Positions 17,494-27,934 are shown, counted from the first letter of the stretch. The stretch: DNA of 64,000 nucleotides from UBA5066 sp046331465 (GCA_046331465.1 JAXLQV010000003.1:744001-808000), one strand, 5' to 3'. Program-made: numbers and translations. The notes: generated by a model from the sequence alone, not told the origin.

Positions 17494-17640
17494 TCACGGA
17501 CCCGGGCCGAGCGTCAGGAGGTACGCGACGCAGGCATGAGCGCCGTCGCAGCCGTGGACCGCGCGCCCCGCCGACGCGAGGGCGTGGCTCTTCTCGCCGA
17601 GGTCGACGACGAGCCCGAGGTTGAAGTGGACCTTCGCGCC
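17494..17640 (-). pseudogene. Possible 3' remnant of a gene
   Basis: Within the otherwise empty stretch 17415-17907, this minus-strand reading has about 45 codons with almost only G/C third bases, ending in a stop. It includes KVHFNLGLVVDLGEKSHA. No start codon is in reach upstream, and the codon bias is lost beyond 17640. I do not recognise the family. It may be chance. Confidence 0.25.
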
Positions 17641-17669
17641 CCGCGCCCCGCGAGGGCGACGGCCCGTCC

Positions 17670-17688
17670 TGTACTCACCGTGTGTACA
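17670..17688. promoter_or_regulatory. 19-bp operator-like palindrome
   Basis: TGTACTCAC-C-GTGTGTACA is a 9-1-9 inverted repeat with one mismatch, 220 bp before the 17908 gene. It resembles a dimeric repressor site, but no matching regulator gene is adjacent. Confidence 0.35.
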
Positions 17689-17907
17689 CGGCCGAAGTGG
17701 CCGGCGCCACGCGGCGGATCGACGCCGCTCCCTCCAGCCGACCGCGCTAACGCGGTCGCGCCGCAGGTCGCTCAAGCGCTCGCGAGGCGGCCGGGGCTGG
17801 TACGCTCTCCCCGCGGCGCCCGGTCCCTCTCTCGCCTCGCCGGTGAGTCGCCGTTCCGGCCGAAGGTCCCGAGGGCAGCCGCCGTCCCGCCGCGGAAAGG
17901 GCAATCC

Positions 17908-18480
17908 ATGACTCCGAAGCCCGAAGACGTGCTCGTGAAGGGAACCCCGATCCTCGGCCTCTGCCACTTCCTCGAGAAGGAGCTCTCCGCCGACGCGCGC
18001 GCGGGGGTCTACGGGCAGCTCCCGGAGCCCTACTCCCAGCGTTTCCTGAAGGCGTCCATCCTCGCCTCCGACCGCGTCCCGCTGTCGGTGGTGGACCTCC
18101 TCACCACGCTCGCCGCGAAGGCGAAGGGGGAGCCCGTCGACTCCTTCGCGGAGCGCGCGGGCACGTTCGGCGCGAAGGAGGGGATCTCCACCGTCTTCAG
18201 GCCGTTCTTCTACGTCCTGTCGGTGGCGAACGCGCTCGAGATCGCCCCGATGATGTGGTCGCGGATCTACAGCGCCGGGAAGCTGCACGTGGACGCGAGC
18301 GGGAAGCACGCGTCGATGAAGGCCACGGAGTTCCCGGGCGGCCCGGCGGTCTGCGGCCGGGTCACGGGCTGGTTCCGGTTCATCGGCACGCTCTCCGGAG
18401 CGCGGAACGTCCGATCCCGCCACGACCGCTGCACGTCGAAGGGCCACCCCGAGTGCGTCTGGGAGTTCGACTGGGAGTGA
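17908..18480 (+). CDS. DUF2378/V4R-like small cytoplasmic protein
   Basis: A 190-aa protein without signal peptide or membrane segment. The opening VLVKGTPILGL, the helical middle and the C-terminal CTSKGHPECVWEFDW resemble the DUF2378 and V4R-type folds found in Myxococcota and relatives, where a C-terminal Cys-x-GxPxC-W strand closes a small alpha/beta domain. The function of these proteins is unknown; some V4R proteins bind small ligands. The ATG at 17908 has ggaaagg 8 nt upstream. A longer in-frame reading upstream is rejected for its odd composition. No operon partner is apparent. Confidence 0.5.
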   Translation: MTPKPEDVLVKGTPILGLCHFLEKELSADARAGVYGQLPEPYSQRFLKASILASDRVPLSVVDLLTTLAAKAKGEPVDSFAERAGTFGAKEGISTVFRPFFYVLSVANALEIAPMMWSRIYSAGKLHVDASGKHASMKATEFPGGPAVCGRVTGWFRFIGTLSGARNVRSRHDRCTSKGHPECVWEFDWE

Positions 18481-18499
18481 GGCGGCGCCCCTCCCCGGA

Positions 18500-20590
18500 T
18501 CAGGGGGCCGCGGGAGTCACCGTGAACGCGTCGAACTCCGTGACGCTGTCGGTCTTGGACCAGAGGCCGACCTTGCCCGAGACGGGCCTGGTGAGCGTGT
18601 GCTCGAGGAAGAGCTTCCCGTCGAGGAACGCCCGGAGGCTCGTCCCGTGGACGTCGATCTTCAGGTCGTGCCACTCCTTCATCGGGAGCGTGATCTCCTC
18701 GGGGCCCTTCCTGACGAACTTCCTCTTCCCCTCGTTGAAGGTCCAGAGGACGACGTTCACGTCCTTGCGGTTGTAGCGGACGGTGAGGTAGTCGCCGTTC
18801 GGCTTCACGTCGAAGAGGATGCCGGCGCACTGGTCCATCTGCCCGTCGAGCAGCTTGAACCGCACCGAGATCTCGCCGTCGTGGAAGTCGTCGACCCCCT
18901 TCGCGATCGTGATCGGGAAGTAGGCGAAGGCCTTCACGCTGTCGAGGAAGTCCTCGTGCCGCTCGCCGTAGAGGGCGCGGGCCTTCTCAGCGAGGCCGGC
19001 GGAGGGCTGCCCTCGCTTCCACTCGCGCCCGTCGACGAGGAGGACCTTCTTCCCCTCGTCCTCCGCGACGAGCCAGTTGCCGACGGCCGAGAGGAAGAGG
19101 GTCGACTCACGGCCCGCCTGCTCGGCGGAGAGGTCCGCACGCGCCGGCGCCGGCGCCGCGGCGGGCGGCGCCGAGACCGCGACGCGGGCGCCGCCGGCGA
19201 CGAGGGCGACGAGGAGGGGCCCGGAGAGGAGCTGCTTCATGAGGCGTTCCTTCCTTTCGGGGGACGACGAGAGCGCGGCGGACCGCCGCCGCAGGACGAG
19301 GAGGACGGCGAGGACGACGGCCGGCCAGCCGAGCGAGAGCGCCGCGGCGCCGCGCGGCGCCGCGTCGAGGGGATACCCGGGGTAGTCCGGCTCCGTGCCG
19401 GGCCGGGGCGGTGGGACCGAGCCGAGCTCGCAGAGGAGGGCGACGACGATCGGCTCCGTGACCGCGCGGCTCATCGCGCGCTTCCCGCCGACCTCCCACC
19501 AGATCTCGCCGTAGCGCTCGTCGGACCCCTCGAAGAGGCCGGTCCGGCCGCGGGACTCGAACGTCACCTCGACGTCGTCCCGGAGGCGCTCGAGCTTGCC
19601 GAGGACGCCGCGCGTCAGGTCCGTCAGGCGGGGGTCTTCCGCCGCGAGGCGGACGCGGACGCGGATCGGGGAGGGGAGCCTGCGGAGCGCGGCAGCGTCC
19701 GCGCGGGAGAAGGAGCTCCGTCGGTTCTCGCTGAGGTCCAGGCCCCCGTGGAGCCGGACGGCCGCGGCGAGCGCGGCGGCGGCCGCGACGACGACGGCGG
19801 CAGTGGCGAGAGCCCGCCAGCGCCGCGTCCGGCCCGGGGAGAGCCAGGCTCCGGCGAGGGCGACGCCCGCCGTCGCGAGGACCGCCGGGACGACGATGGC
19901 CGAGAGCCGCAGCTCGCCCTGCTCGAAGACGCGCAGGAGCGCGGTCGGCGTCAGCGACGCGAGGCTCCGGAGGCTCCCGCCGCGACCCGCGGCGACGAAG
20001 TCGAGCGCCCACGTCCCGACCGTGAAGGCGAGCGCCGCCACCGCCGCGCTCCCGGCCGACGGGGCCGCGGCCGCGGCGGCGAACGCGACCCCGGTCGCGA
20101 CGAGCATCCGGAGGAGGTGGCCGAGGAAGAGGTTCGCCGTCTCGGGGAAGGCGAGGTGCCCTCCGTACGAGGCCCAGAGACCGAGGGCGAGGAGGCCCGG
20201 GACGAAGGCGAGGATCCAGCCCGCGACGAGGACGGCGACCTTGCTCGCGAGGAGCGCCCCGACGCGGACGGGGCACTGGACGAGGAGCTTCAGGGCGCCC
20301 GATTCCTTCTCGTGCGCCACCGCCCGGATCGCCACGAAGGGGAAGAGGAGCGTGGCGGCGAGGTCGTAGGCGCCCCACGTCGGGACGACGATCCCGTCGA
20401 GCGGGTTCAGCCCCTGCGCGAGCGCCCCGGCGCCGCCCGAGCCGCTCGCCTCGGCGTACAGCGCGACGGCGGACGCGAACGCCTGCCCGACGAGAGGGCC
20501 GACGAGGACGAGGAAGAGCCAGAAGGAGCGGGAGGCGGCGAGCTCGCGGGCGTCCTTCACGAGGAGGGGACCGAGCTCACGTGAGCGCAA
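18500..20590 (-). CDS. ABC-2 permease reading in frame into a LamG/DUF1080-like exported domain
   Basis: A 696-codon open frame. Residues 1-270 are an ABC-2-type permease with six hydrophobic segments and VAHEKESGALKLLVQCPV, a typical cytoplasmic loop. Residues 285-400 look like a short GldG-type extracytoplasmic domain, followed by a last transmembrane helix near 415-430. At M451 (19240) a second gene seems to begin: AAGGAAGGAA lies just before it and MKQLLSGPLLVALVAGGA is a signal peptide. That part ends in a concanavalin-like sandwich (about 550-696, FHDGEISVRFKLLDGQMDQ and FLDGKLFLEHTL). No stop separates the two parts. Either a true fusion, or the permease stop was lost and both products are made. 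The TTG start overlaps the ATPase stop. Confidence 0.65.
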   Translation of the reverse strand: MRSRELGPLLVKDARELAASRSFWLFLVLVGPLVGQAFASAVALYAEASGSGGAGALAQGLNPLDGIVVPTWGAYDLAATLLFPFVAIRAVAHEKESGALKLLVQCPVRVGALLASKVAVLVAGWILAFVPGLLALGLWASYGGHLAFPETANLFLGHLLRMLVATGVAFAAAAAAPSAGSAAVAALAFTVGTWALDFVAAGRGGSLRSLASLTPTALLRVFEQGELRLSAIVVPAVLATAGVALAGAWLSPGRTRRWRALATAAVVVAAAAALAAAVRLHGGLDLSENRRSSFSRADAAALRRLPSPIRVRVRLAAEDPRLTDLTRGVLGKLERLRDDVEVTFESRGRTGLFEGSDERYGEIWWEVGGKRAMSRAVTEPIVVALLCELGSVPPPRPGTEPDYPGYPLDAAPRGAAALSLGWPAVVLAVLLVLRRRSAALSSSPERKERLMKQLLSGPLLVALVAGGARVAVSAPPAAAPAPARADLSAEQAGRESTLFLSAVGNWLVAEDEGKKVLLVDGREWKRGQPSAGLAEKARALYGERHEDFLDSVKAFAYFPITIAKGVDDFHDGEISVRFKLLDGQMDQCAGILFDVKPNGDYLTVRYNRKDVNVVLWTFNEGKRKFVRKGPEEITLPMKEWHDLKIDVHGTSLRAFLDGKLFLEHTLTRPVSGKVGLWSKTDSVTEFDAFTVTPAAP

Positions 20591-21332
20591 GGAAGACCTC
20601 CTCGAGGCTCCCCTCCGGGAGCGCGGCGCGTTCGCGGAGGGACGCGAGGTCGCCGGTGCCCGCCTCGCGTCCCCCGCTCAGCAGGACGAAGCGGTCGCAG
20701 ACGCGCGCCGCGTCGACGAGCTGGTGAATGGAGAGGAAGAGCGTCCTCCCCCGGGCGCGCTCCGAACGGAGGAGCGCGGCGGCCTCGCGGGTCTGCCGCA
20801 GGTCGAGCCCGTCGAAGGGCTCGTCGAGGAGGAGGAGCGGCTGCGGCGCCGAGAGGCCGAGCGCGAGGACGACGCGCTTGCGCTCCCCCTTCGAGAGACC
20901 GGAGAGGCGGCGCGCCACGAGCGGCTCGACGCCGAGCGCCTCGGCGACCTCGGGGAGGAGGCGCCCGCCCGACAGGCGCGCGAAGAAGCGGAGGACCTCT
21001 CCGACGAGCTGTTCGCCCCAGGGCGTGATCCCGTCGGGGAGGTAGAAGACGTGGCGCGACCGCTCCCGCGGCGTCAGCGGCCGTCCTTCCCACGCCACGC
21101 TCCCGCCGTCGGCCGCGAGGAGACCGGCGAGGCACTCGAAGAGCGTCGTCTTGCCCGCGCCGTTCGGCCCGATGAGGCCGAGCACCTCCCCCGCGAGGAC
21201 GTCGAACGCGGCGTCGCGAAGCGCCCACTCCGCGCCGTAGCGCTTCGTGAGGCCGCGAACGGCGAGGAGCGGCTCCGTCCCGCGCTCGGGCGCCCCCGCG
21301 CCGAGGGCCCCCGCCCGCCTCTCCGTCCTCAT
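20577..21332 (-). CDS. ABC transporter ATP-binding protein
   Basis: A 251-aa ATPase of the ABC-2 exporter type. Walker A is GPNGAGKTTL, the signature is LSGLSKGERKRV (unusual in place of LSGGQ), Walker B is LLLLDEPFDGLD, and the switch His is in LSIHQ. It is followed with a 14-nt overlap by the permease, so they form one exporter. The substrate is unknown; similar pairs with GldG-like domains are linked to gliding or export functions. The ATG at 21332 is preferred over a GTG at 21368 because the promoter -35 element overlaps the latter. Confidence 0.88.
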   Translation of the reverse strand: MRTERRAGALGAGAPERGTEPLLAVRGLTKRYGAEWALRDAAFDVLAGEVLGLIGPNGAGKTTLFECLAGLLAADGGSVAWEGRPLTPRERSRHVFYLPDGITPWGEQLVGEVLRFFARLSGGRLLPEVAEALGVEPLVARRLSGLSKGERKRVVLALGLSAPQPLLLLDEPFDGLDLRQTREAAALLRSERARGRTLFLSIHQLVDAARVCDRFVLLSGGREAGTGDLASLRERAALPEGSLEEVFLALT

Positions 21333-21343
21333 CGCGATCGGGG

Positions 21344-21373
21344 AGTCTGCCGAGCGAGGCCGGCGCACGTCAA
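21344..21373 (-). promoter_or_regulatory. Promoter of the ABC exporter genes
   Basis: On the minus strand, TTGACG (21368-21373) and CAGACT (21344-21349) are 18 nt apart. The expected start of transcription is only about 5 nt before the ATG at 21332. Confidence 0.5.
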
Positions 21374-21442
21374 CGAGAAACCCGAGTCGAAAGACCCGGG
21401 GCGAGGATCCGACACGGGGCTATGCCACGGCCGCGAATCATC

Positions 21443-21471
21443 GTGACGGGCGGGCCGCCGGCAACTACCAT
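21443..21471 (+). promoter_or_regulatory. Promoter of the 21477 gene
   Basis: GTGACG and TACCAT are 17 nt apart. The -10 ends 5 nt before the proposed ATC start, so the mRNA would be essentially leaderless. Confidence 0.4.
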
Positions 21472-21476
21472 CCCGC

Positions 21477-22121
21477 ATCCGGCCCGCCCTCCTCGCCCGC
21501 GCCCTCCTCCTGACGAGCCTCGCATCGGCGCTGCCCGTTCGGCCGGCCGGGGCGTCCGGCTTCTCGGCTCCGCCCGACGGGGCCGCGCTCCTGGCGGAGC
21601 GGAGCGTCGAGGTCCGGTGGGACCCCCTCCCGCGCGGAGTCGAGGAGGCCGAGCTCCTCCTGAGCTGCGACGGCGGGCGCCGGTTCGCCCGCGTCGCCGA
21701 TCTCGATTCCTCGGCCGTCGCCCGTGCCTGGACGGTCCCGAACCTCCCGACGCGGTCGGCCGTCCTCGCCCTCCGGGCGAGGATCGACGAGCGCGAGGTG
21801 ATCCTCTACCGGACCGCGCCCTTCTCGATCGAGCCGGTCCCCGGGCTCGGGCTCGCGCTCGTCACCTACCACGGTGGCGAGCTCTGGACCGACCCCGCCG
21901 GCGGCTCGGCTCCGGTCTCCGACGCCGGCCTCGACTCCTCCGGACCGGGCGCCCGCCGCTCCTTCCACGGCGAGAACGAGCTCGACAGGGACGACACGAC
22001 GCTCGCCGCCCCGGCGCTCGAGGCGGCGAGCGGGATCGACGACGCTCCCCTGGCGGCCCCGGCGCCGCCGCTCCCCTTCCCCGGCTCCCGAGCCCCGGGT
22101 GTCTTCCCCAGGCGGGAATGA
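21477..22121 (+). CDS. Exported beta-sandwich protein, unknown function
   Basis: The frame has a stop at 21444 and no ATG/GTG/TTG before the signal-peptide-like RPALLARALLLTSLASALP, so an ATC at 21477 is the best start (214 aa). A later GTG (21798) would cut the domain in half. After the signal peptide comes a fibronectin/Ig-like domain (about residues 28-125: SAPPDGAALL, SVEVRWDPLP, LSCDGGRRFARVADL, WTVPNLPTRSAVLALRARI). A Pro/Ala-rich low-complexity tail follows. The pattern is common in Acidobacteriota-like exported proteins. It precedes the Oar-like receptor gene by 66 nt and may be co-transcribed. The start codon is uncertain. Confidence 0.5.
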   Translation: MRPALLARALLLTSLASALPVRPAGASGFSAPPDGAALLAERSVEVRWDPLPRGVEEAELLLSCDGGRRFARVADLDSSAVARAWTVPNLPTRSAVLALRARIDEREVILYRTAPFSIEPVPGLGLALVTYHGGELWTDPAGGSAPVSDAGLDSSGPGARRSFHGENELDRDDTTLAAPALEAASGIDDAPLAAPAPPLPFPGSRAPGVFPRRE

Positions 22122-22187
22122 GACGACGCCGCTCCGGCGGCGCTCCCGCGCTCCAGGGAAAGACGAAGGACAAGGAGGAGGAGACAG

Positions 22188-25100
22188 GTGCGTCTCATCG
22201 AATTCGCGGAGGGGCGGAAGCCCCTTGCATCGCTTTTCACCGGATGCCTCGCGGGCATCCTGCTCGCCGCGGCCCCGGCGGCGGCTCAGTCCCCCCACAG
22301 CTCCACCCTCGTGGTCGTGGTCAGCGACCCGTCGGACGCGAACGTCCCGGGCGCCTCGGTGACGGTCACCGGCTCCGCGACCGGCGTCGTCCGCCGGTCC
22401 GTGACCGGCGCCGACGGAGCGGCGACCGTCGCGGCGCTCCCGCCGGGCGACCAGTACACCGTCTCGGTCGCCCTCCAGGGCTTCACCGCGCGCGACGTCT
22501 CGGGGCTCGCGCTGCGCGCCGGAGAGAAGGCCACCGTGAAGGTCCGCCTCGAGCTCGCCGGGCGGCAGAGCGAGGTGACGGTCTTCGGCACCGTCGACGG
22601 CGTCCGCGCCGATCCGCAGATTGGTCTCCGCCTCGACGGCCGGAGGGTCGACGAGACCCCGATCTTCGGGCGGAAAGTCTCGGCGCTCCCGCTCTACAAC
22701 GCCGCGTTCCGGCAGGGGAAGGGGACGGGCGACGTCTACCTGAACACGAACTACGCCATCACCGGGGTCGGCTCCCGCCGCACGACCTCGACGACTCTCG
22801 ACGGCGCGACGAACGACGAGTCGTGGGGACGGCAGGTCCCGATCGCGACGGTCCCCCTCGGGGCGGTCCAGGAGGTCACCTCGCTCTCGAACGCCTTCTC
22901 CTCGGAGTACGGCTGGACCTCGGGGCCCGCGCTGAACATGGTCACGAAGTCGGGCACCAACGAGCTCCACGGCGACCTGCTCTACACATTCCGTCCGGGG
23001 GGTCTGCAGTCGAAGAGCTTCTCGACGAAGAACTTCTGCCCCGACTCGACCCCCGGCTGCGTCACGCCGGCGACGCTCCAGTCGATCGTCCCGCCCGACG
23101 TCCCCGACACGCTGAGCCAGGGCTCGGCGTCGATCGGCGGACCGCTCGCGAAGGACAAGACGTTCTTCTTCCTCGCGGGCGACTACACGGCCCAGGAGCG
23201 GACGGTCCTCCTCTCGAGCTCGCTCCCGTCGTACGTCCTCCCGGCCGACGGCAGCCTCGACTACACCGGCGACTACCACCAGGCCCTCGTCGACGCCCGC
23301 CTCGACCATCGGCTCGACGACCGGCAGGCCCTCATGCTCCGCCTCAACTACGACCGCTTCCATGACACGAACCCGCAGGACACGGTTGGCGGCACGAACG
23401 CGCCGACCGTCGCCCGGACGTACACGCGCGGCTCCTTCACGGCCCAGGTCAACCACACCGCCGTCCTCTCGGCGGACGCGGTCAACGAGGCCCGCGTGGC
23501 GTACCTCGACGGCGACCCCGTCACGCTCTGGGAGGCGCAGAACCTCTCGACGACCTACACCCGCTCGGGCCCGGCACCCTTCACGATCGGCCAGTCGCGG
23601 GTCGCCGACCTCTACAGCCGCGCGCTCCAGGTCTCGGACACGGTCTCCCTCGCGGAGGGGAAGCACTCCCTCCGCGCCGGGTTCAGCGTCGTCCGCCACG
23701 CCTCCGGCGGGACCGGGAGCGAGTTCGGCACCGCGACCCTCGGGACCTTCACGTTCAAGAGCACGACGACGGCCCCCCCGGACCAGCTGACGCTCGCAGA
23801 CGTGCAGAACTACACGCAGCCGATCGACTTCGGCATCGACAGCTACGACCTCTCGCAGTGGCTCGTCACCGGCTTCGTGCAGGACAGCATCCGGCTCCGC
23901 TCCGACCTCACCGTCGACGTCGGGCTCCGCTACGACCGGCAGACGATCACCGACGCGAAGACGAACTTCGCTCCCCGGGTCGGCTTCGGCTGGCACCCGG
24001 GCGGCGACGAGCGGACGTCGGTCCGCGGCGGCTACGGGATGTACTACACGCAGGTCCGCGCGAACGTCGTCGCCTCCTACCTCGTGAACGGGCTGGACGG
24101 GCTCGCCTCCTATACCGCCATCGCCGGGCAGACCGGCTTTCCGGCCTGCCTGACGGCGCCCTGCGTGCCCGTCCCCATCGACCCGGCGACCCTCCCGCCC
24201 TCCCAGATCCCGGCGCGCGACATCACGATCCAGGCCGGGCGGCGCGACTTCTACCGCGAGCAGTTCGCGCGGTACGGGCTGAACTTCGACCTCCTCCCGA
24301 ACTACCCCGACGAGCTCGTCAATCCCCGGAGCCAGGTGATCACGATCGGCGCCGAGCGCGAGCTCGCCCGGGGCTTCTTCCTCGGGGCCGACTACGTCCA
24401 CCAGCACCTCTCCGACATCGACCGGACTGTCGACCTGAACGCGCCGTCGCCGTTCGACCGGACGGCGCCCGGGCAGGTAAGGAGCGTCTCCGCCGCGAAC
24501 GCGACCCGCCCGATCCTGCCCGTGAACGGCGGCGTGAGGCAGGTGAACGTCCTCATGAACCTCGGCGAGGCCGACTACGACGGCCTCCAGACGCAGCTCC
24601 GCTACAACACGACGAAGCTCTACGCGAGCCTCTCCTACACGCTCTCGAAGGCCACGAACACGACCGAGCCCGACGGCAACGGTGTCGCGCCGAACGAGGG
24701 GAACATCGCGCGCCTCGGGGACTCCGAGCTCGGGCCGAGCCTCGTCGACCAGCGCCACCGCGCCGTCCTCTCCGTCGCCTGGCGGCTGCCGTACGAGGCG
24801 AGCATCGGCGCCGTCGCGCAGGTCGCCTCCGCGCGCCCCTTCAGCGCGACGACCGGAGTCGACAACAACGGCGACGGCCTGAACAACGACCGCCCCGTCG
24901 TCGACGGCCGCGTCCTCGGCAAGTCGACCTTCCGCGGGACCGCGACCTCCAGCCTGGACGCCTTCCTCGAGGGCCCGGTGAAGCTCGGCGGCGGCATGAA
25001 GGTCGTCCTCCGCGTCGAGGGCTTCAACCTCCTCAACCACGGGAACTACCTCGGCCGGGCGCAGACCGTCTACGGGGACAAGGACGCGCCGAACGCGACC

Positions 25101-25205
25101 TTCGGCCAGCTCGTGGCCGTCGGCGCGTCGTCCACGGCGCTCCCGGCGCTCGCGAACGTCGACCCGCCCCGGATGTTCCAGTTCTCGGCCCGCCTCGTCT
25201 TCTGA
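22188..25205 (+). CDS. Oar-like TonB-dependent outer-membrane protein with carboxypeptidase-regulatory-like domain
   Basis: A 1005-aa outer-membrane protein. Signal peptide at residues 1-34, then a carboxypeptidase-regulatory-like sandwich (about 38-125, DPSDANVPGASVTVTG, PPGDQYTVSVALQGF). A plug-like region follows (SRRTTSTTLDGATNDESWG, TSLSNAFSSEYGWTSGPALNMVTKSGTNELHG). A long barrel ends in FQFSARLVF with a terminal Phe. This architecture is greatly expanded in Acidobacteriota and in the Oar adhesion proteins of Myxococcus. Ligand unknown. Start GTG at 22188 has aaggaggagg 7 nt upstream. Confidence 0.88.
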   Translation: MRLIEFAEGRKPLASLFTGCLAGILLAAAPAAAQSPHSSTLVVVVSDPSDANVPGASVTVTGSATGVVRRSVTGADGAATVAALPPGDQYTVSVALQGFTARDVSGLALRAGEKATVKVRLELAGRQSEVTVFGTVDGVRADPQIGLRLDGRRVDETPIFGRKVSALPLYNAAFRQGKGTGDVYLNTNYAITGVGSRRTTSTTLDGATNDESWGRQVPIATVPLGAVQEVTSLSNAFSSEYGWTSGPALNMVTKSGTNELHGDLLYTFRPGGLQSKSFSTKNFCPDSTPGCVTPATLQSIVPPDVPDTLSQGSASIGGPLAKDKTFFFLAGDYTAQERTVLLSSSLPSYVLPADGSLDYTGDYHQALVDARLDHRLDDRQALMLRLNYDRFHDTNPQDTVGGTNAPTVARTYTRGSFTAQVNHTAVLSADAVNEARVAYLDGDPVTLWEAQNLSTTYTRSGPAPFTIGQSRVADLYSRALQVSDTVSLAEGKHSLRAGFSVVRHASGGTGSEFGTATLGTFTFKSTTTAPPDQLTLADVQNYTQPIDFGIDSYDLSQWLVTGFVQDSIRLRSDLTVDVGLRYDRQTITDAKTNFAPRVGFGWHPGGDERTSVRGGYGMYYTQVRANVVASYLVNGLDGLASYTAIAGQTGFPACLTAPCVPVPIDPATLPPSQIPARDITIQAGRRDFYREQFARYGLNFDLLPNYPDELVNPRSQVITIGAERELARGFFLGADYVHQHLSDIDRTVDLNAPSPFDRTAPGQVRSVSAANATRPILPVNGGVRQVNVLMNLGEADYDGLQTQLRYNTTKLYASLSYTLSKATNTTEPDGNGVAPNEGNIARLGDSELGPSLVDQRHRAVLSVAWRLPYEASIGAVAQVASARPFSATTGVDNNGDGLNNDRPVVDGRVLGKSTFRGTATSSLDAFLEGPVKLGGGMKVVLRVEGFNLLNHGNYLGRAQTVYGDKDAPNATFGQLVAVGASSTALPALANVDPPRMFQFSARLVF

Positions 25206-25210
25206 CCGCC

Positions 25211-25244
25211 GTCCGCGCGCGGGCCCCCCGGCCCGCGCGCGGAC
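25211..25244 (+). terminator. Strong hairpin terminator after the Oar-like gene
   Basis: A perfect 15-bp stem of alternating GC-rich sequence with a CCCC loop begins 6 nt after the stop. The T-tract is weak (CTCTCC). Confidence 0.65.
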
Positions 25245-25266
25245 CTCTCCCGGCGGCGCCCTCCCG

Positions 25267-25295
25267 TTGACTCTCCGCCCGCACACGCCTACGGT
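25267..25295 (+). promoter_or_regulatory. pgm promoter
   Basis: TTGACT and TACGGT are separated by 17 nt, placing the transcript start about 15 nt before the pgm ATG at 25315. Confidence 0.6.
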
Positions 25296-25314
25296 TGCCC
25301 GTCGGAGGAGCCGC

Positions 25315-26955
<1,641 letters not shown>

Positions 26956-27093
26956 CTCCCGGGAGCGTTGCGAATCTCACCGGCCCCGACACCCCGGGCG
27001 TTGAGGAGTTCACCAGCTCTCGACGCTTGTCTTCGAGGTCAGCGAGCGCCAACGCCATCGTTTCCAGCGACTTGACGCCGCGCGAGCAGGGTT

Positions 27094-27107
27094 GGCAGGG
27101 GCCTTGC
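27094..27107 (+). promoter_or_regulatory. Sigma-54 (-24/-12) promoter
   Basis: TTGGCAGGGGCCTTGCGA carries GG and GC exactly 10 nt apart, with the wider TGGCA..TTGC match to the RpoN consensus. It lies 58 nt before the GcvH-like ATG. The remaining gap from 26956 shows no gene. Confidence 0.7.
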
Positions 27108-27164
27108 GATATCTCCTGGCGAACGGGGCCGAGAGAAATCGGAACACCCCCCAGGAGGCTTCAG

Positions 27165-27845
27165 ATGGTCGCTCTCTTCGTCATCCTCACCATCGTCGTC
27201 GCGCTCGCCGTCGACAGCGTCGTCCTCGCCCGCCAGCGCCGGACCGCCGAGGTCGCCGCGCCGCTTCCGATCGTGGCGATGAAGGTCCCCCAGCCTCCCC
27301 AGGGCGTCTTCCTCGACACGGCCCACACCTGGCTGCGCATCACCTCCGACGGCCGCCTCCGCGTCGGCATCGACGACTTCCTCGCCGAGGCCGTCGGCCC
27401 CGTCGACAAGGTCGAGGTCCCCCCCCAGGGCACCACGATCGAGCGCGGCAGCCCGCTCTTCACCCTCTTCGTCAAGGGCCGCAGGCTCGTCGTCCCCTCC
27501 CCCGCCTCCGGCACCGTCATGTCCGCCAACGACAAGGCCCTGCGCGACCCCTCCGCCCTCGCCAAGGACCCCTACGGCGCCGGCTGGGTCGCCTCGATCT
27601 GGACCCGCGACCACCACGCGGCCATCTCCCCGCTGCGCATCGGCGCCGCCGCCACCCACTTCCTGCGCGACGAGCTCCACCGCCTGGCCGACTTCATGGT
27701 CCCCTCGCAGACGATGGCCCGCGTCCCGGTGATGGCCGACGGCGGCCTGCCCGGCAAGGGCGCCGCGGCCAGCCTCGACGACAAGGCGTGGGAAACCTTC
27801 GCCCGCGAGTTCGTCACCCTCCCCGGCGAGACCCCGAAGGCCTGA
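27165..27845 (+). CDS. Membrane-anchored glycine-cleavage H-protein-like (lipoyl-fold) protein
   Basis: A 226-aa protein with one N-terminal transmembrane helix (LFVILTIVVALAVDSVVLA) and a GcvH-like fold at about residues 50-150: THTWLRI-like AHTWLRITSDGRLRVGIDDF, then VEVPPQGTTIERGSPLF, then VKGRRLVVPSPASGTV. In true H proteins the lipoyl lysine lies in ESVKA. Here only a Lys in FVKGRRL is near, so lipoylation is doubtful. Such proteins occur near redox complexes, but nothing of that kind adjoins here. A sigma-54 promoter precedes it and a strong terminator follows. It uses C-ending codons more than its neighbours. Confidence 0.7.
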   Translation: MVALFVILTIVVALAVDSVVLARQRRTAEVAAPLPIVAMKVPQPPQGVFLDTAHTWLRITSDGRLRVGIDDFLAEAVGPVDKVEVPPQGTTIERGSPLFTLFVKGRRLVVPSPASGTVMSANDKALRDPSALAKDPYGAGWVASIWTRDHHAAISPLRIGAAATHFLRDELHRLADFMVPSQTMARVPVMADGGLPGKGAAASLDDKAWETFAREFVTLPGETPKA

Positions 27846-27871
27846 CACCCCCTCCCGGAATCCCCGTTCCA

Positions 27872-27911
27872 GGGCCCCGGCGCCGGGAGGCGCCGGGGCC
27901 CTTCGGCTTTC
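27872..27911 (+). terminator. Rho-independent terminator of the GcvH-like gene
   Basis: A perfect 13-bp stem (GGGCCCCGGCGCC and its complement) with a GGGA loop is followed by TTCGGCTTTCT. Confidence 0.85.
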
Positions 27912-27934
27912 TGGGCGCACCGAGGGGGCGAGGT

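Noticed and set aside
17536..17907. N-terminal extension of the 17908 protein (124 extra residues)
   Set aside because: Composition is Arg/Pro/Ala-rich and unlike a domain, and the ribosome site and family start fit 17908.
27165..27845. Functional lipoylated GcvH of the glycine cleavage system
   Set aside because: It has a transmembrane anchor, lacks the ESVKA lipoyl motif, and no gcvT or gcvP is nearby.
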